Source: Clostridiales bacterium (GTDB lineage: Bacteria; Bacillota; Clostridia; Oscillospirales; JAAYXM01). From it: 7,203 nt of DNA. The translations under genes were made by a program, and so were the position numbers. The notes under the pieces are model-generated. The model searched no databases. It saw nothing but the letters and a program-made list of their open reading frames with translations, and was not told where the DNA came from. Of the stretch, positions 5,211 through 7,203 are shown one piece after another. Every line of letters starts with the position of its first letter. Position 1 is the stretch's first letter. The DNA lies in NCBI GenBank assembly GCA_012515925.1, contig JAAYXM010000105.1:1-7203 (forward strand), given 5' to 3'.

Positions 5211-6347
5211 TTATTTCCCGTTTAATAAACCGAATATCAGCTTCATCGCTATCCTCATGCCCGTCGGCAGGCTATCCCGCTCTATCCATTCCTCTCGCGT
5301 ATGCGCCCCTCCCCCTTCGTACAATCCGACGCACACGGCGGGTATGCCCATCGAAAGAGGGATATTGCAGTCGGTTGAAGCCGCGCTTATTCTGACCGGT
5401 TTTTTATCAAAACAAGATACGGTTTCAATACACTTATTCTTTAGCTCCTCCTGCTTTTGTTCATCGACGTCTCCCATGCACGGCCGTTCTCCAATAAGCT
5501 CGTATTCGATTCTCGTCCCGTTTTCCCGGGCTTTGTAAACGGCGCTTTTGAAGAACGCCTCCATTTCCCCGAGGCACTCCTTATCGTCCGAGCGGTATTC
5601 GTATAATATCTCGCAGCTTTGAGGTATTGTGTTTACCGATGTGCCGCCGCATATCGACCCGATATTATACGTGGTGCCTTTGCGCGGGATTTTTTTCCTG
5701 TTGAGCTCCCTTATAAACCCGGACATGAGAACGATGGCGTTATCGCGTCCGAAATCGTTATAGGAATGCCCGCCCTCGGCTGTAATCTTCACCCTATACC
5801 TGTGGGACCCTACGCACCTGTCCGATATCCCGAGTCCCCCGTCAAAGGCGATAACCTTTGATATCCTGTCCTTGTATCTGCCCGCTATTTCGCGCACGCC
5901 TCTTAGATTGCCGAGCCCCTCTTCGCAGGAATTCACCACAAACAAAGCGTCGTTTTCAAACGATACATTGTTTTGCAGAATATACTTTATAACCATAAGC
6001 ATTATCGCGACGCTTGCAGTATTGTCACCGACGCCCGGCGCGTACATGCGCTTTTCGTCTTTATTAAACGGCATCGGCGCAAGGTCGGGGAAAACGGTAT
6101 CGGAATGCGCCAAAAACACGACGGCATCCCGGTTTTCTCCGCATACCGGGTATACCGCGTTTTGCGCCGAATCGATATAGACCCCTTCTGCGCCGTGCCG
6201 CTTCAGCCATTGCATGCAAAACTCCGCGCGTTTTTCCTCGCGGGTTGACGGGGCGGGAATCCCGCATAGACGCTCAATCAGCTCCTCAAGCTCGCCGATT
6301 GAGTCTAATACGTATTCCTCCTGTTGTTTCGTAAGCTCTTCAAACAT
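5211..6347 (-). CDS. M20-family metallopeptidase
   Basis: A 378-residue probable di-zinc hydrolase of the M20 (ArgE/DapE/ACY1/CPG2) group, cytosolic because no signal peptide is seen. Predicted metal ligands are His81 in AHSDTVFPD (with the catalytic Asp83), Asp108 in GVGDNTA, Glu143 in CEEG (with Glu142 as the general base), Asp169 in FDGG, and His349 in GAHTREEW. The dimerisation domain begins near GGHS (His194). Length and motif order are those of an intact enzyme. I chose the ATG at 6347 because AAGGAG lies a few bases upstream (minus strand of about 6353-6358). A longer frame adds 15 residues that overlap the upstream gene. The SD directly follows the amidohydrolase stop, a 10-base gap that indicates one operon. 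The substrate (dipeptide, acylated amino acid or other amide) cannot be told from sequence. Confidence 0.88.
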   Translation of the reverse strand: MFEELTKQQEEYVLDSIGELEELIERLCGIPAPSTREEKRAEFCMQWLKRHGAEGVYIDSAQNAVYPVCGENRDAVVFLAHSDTVFPDLAPMPFNKDEKRMYAPGVGDNTASVAIMLMVIKYILQNNVSFENDALFVVNSCEEGLGNLRGVREIAGRYKDRISKVIAFDGGLGISDRCVGSHRYRVKITAEGGHSYNDFGRDNAIVLMSGFIRELNRKKIPRKGTTYNIGSICGGTSVNTIPQSCEILYEYRSDDKECLGEMEAFFKSAVYKARENGTRIEYELIGERPCMGDVDEQKQEELKNKCIETVSCFDKKPVRISAASTDCNIPLSMGIPAVCVGLYEGGGAHTREEWIERDSLPTGMRIAMKLIFGLLNGK

Positions 6348-6357
6348 AAAAAACTCC

Positions 6358-7203
6358 TTACCGCAGCGCTTGCGCGGCGATTTTTCCGTCAACGACGGTC
6401 ATAACCGGAGACAAATCCTTGATTTCATGCTCCGGGCATGTAAAGTAATCCTTGTTTAAAACTAAAAAATCCGCGGATTTTCCCGTCTCGAGGCTTCCGA
6501 GCGTGTCTTCGTCGAAGGTCGCGTAGGCCGCGTAACGGGTGTAGCAGAGAAGCGCTTCGACGCGGTCTGTTTTTTGACTCTCCCCGTACACCTTTCCGTC
6601 ACGGCCACGGCAGGTGACCATATTATATAATCCCAAAAACGGATTATAGGGGTTGACGGATTTGTTCGCGTCAAGCTTGACCATATGGTCGCTGCCCGCC
6701 GCCGCGCGAACGCCGCTTTTCAGGATATCCCTGTAGGGCATAAACCTGTCAGTTTCCGCGCGGCTTAAAACCAAAGGCAGGCTTTGCGCGTCCATATAGT
6801 GCCACGCGGGCTGAAAAAGCAGCGTAACCCCGAGCTCTTTTATTTGGCCGAGTATTTCATTGTCAAGAAAATCCGCGTGGATTATAGCGTGCCGCCTGTT
6901 TTTTATTTCCCGCCCGTCATCCGCGAGCTTATACGCCTCGATTAACATCTTTGCCGCGAGGCTTCCCACGCAGTGCGCGCAAAACTGTAATTCAAGCCTG
7001 TTCGCGGTTCTTATCGCGTCCGCCAGATCCAACACCGTCGCGGAGCAATAGCCCTTCCATTCTTTCAGGTTGTTCAGCGAAAACACGGCTTCGATATTCT
7101 CATATCCGTGTTCCATTAAAGCGGTTCCGGTCAGTAACCCGCCGTCCACCGATTTTTTTATGAAACACAACCGCGAGAATGCGCTGTCACGGGTTTTTAT
7201 GGG
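6358..7203 (-). CDS. Amidohydrolase, YtcJ-like (Amidohydro_3), C-terminal part
   Basis: The last 281 codons of a metal-dependent hydrolase; the frame is open to the window edge, so the start lies beyond 7203. Counting from the first visible residue, likely features are the VDGGLLTGTALM segment (19-30; family members have a DGSLGSRTA-like motif), His77 in CAHCVG, His109 in IIHADFL, and Asp172 in AGSDHMV, all in the usual order for metal-binding positions. The C-terminal signature LGSLETGKSADFLVLNKDYF and the final beta-strand VMTVVDGK are typical. Family members are about 530-550 residues long, so roughly half is missing. A TTG near 7170 should not be taken as the start because conserved sequence continues upstream. 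It is cotranscribed with the M20 peptidase 10 bases downstream. Together they suggest hydrolysis of amide-containing compounds of unknown identity. Confidence 0.85.
   Translation of the reverse strand, partial: PIKTRDSAFSRLCFIKKSVDGGLLTGTALMEHGYENIEAVFSLNNLKEWKGYCSATVLDLADAIRTANRLELQFCAHCVGSLAAKMLIEAYKLADDGREIKNRRHAIIHADFLDNEILGQIKELGVTLLFQPAWHYMDAQSLPLVLSRAETDRFMPYRDILKSGVRAAAGSDHMVKLDANKSVNPYNPFLGLYNMVTCRGRDGKVYGESQKTDRVEALLCYTRYAAYATFDEDTLGSLETGKSADFLVLNKDYFTCPEHEIKDLSPVMTVVDGKIAAQALR

Noticed and set aside
6348..6392. A 15-residue longer peptidase N-terminus
   Set aside because: The extension overlaps the end of the amidohydrolase gene, while the ATG at 6347 has AAGGAG just upstream.
7168..7170. 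A TTG start for the amidohydrolase within the window
   Set aside because: The frame remains open to the window edge and family members have about 250 more residues upstream.

Overview
The window looks like chromosomal DNA from a Clostridia-type member of the Bacillota. Strong purine-rich Shine-Dalgarno (SD) sequences precede almost every gene. Promoters are sigma-A-like, and the genes are a clostridial mixture: O-acetylhomoserine sulfhydrylase, CysK, an Rrf2 regulator, a corrinoid-dependent methanol methyltransferase and an M20 peptidase. GC content is intermediate. The anaerobic, possibly acetogenic or methylotrophic lifestyle is inferred from mtaB alone; I cannot name the species.

Plus strand, 1-4369: a sulfur-amino-acid operon. 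A near-consensus extended -10 promoter (9-37) overlaps an inverted repeat resembling an Rrf2/CymR operator. It drives an unannotated 39-codon leader ORF (73-192) with seven Cys codons among 12 residues. The leader ends one base before the metY start codon, and metY is followed by cysK, mtaB and an Rrf2-family regulator gene. The metY SD lies inside the end of the leader ORF. It is complementary to a segment just upstream of the Cys codons: 13 consecutive pairs, plus two more after one mismatch. Together this reads as a cysteine-responsive translational attenuator, the most interesting object in the window. The operon ends at a strong bidirectional hairpin terminator (4331-4369).

Minus strand, 4437-5113: a compact type II toxin-antitoxin module (RelB/DinJ-like antitoxin, RelE/ParE-like toxin, 4-base overlap). 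Its promoter is embedded in a perfect 27-base palindrome. The module sits between two identical 27-base copies of the terminator hairpin (4338-4364 and 5134-5160), which suggests insertion or duplication at a shared terminator between two convergent operons.

Minus strand, 5211-7203: an amidohydrolase of the YtcJ-like type (5' end outside the window) followed after 10 bases by an M20-family metallopeptidase. They look like a small hydrolytic operon of unknown substrate that converges on the sulfur operon.

MetY and CysK incorporate sulfide into O-acetylhomoserine and O-acetylserine, giving homocysteine and cysteine. The Rrf2 protein is a plausible autoregulator of the operon. MtaB is the outlier: it supplies methyl groups from methanol to a corrinoid protein, and no corrinoid protein gene is visible here. 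Its place in a sulfur operon is unexplained.
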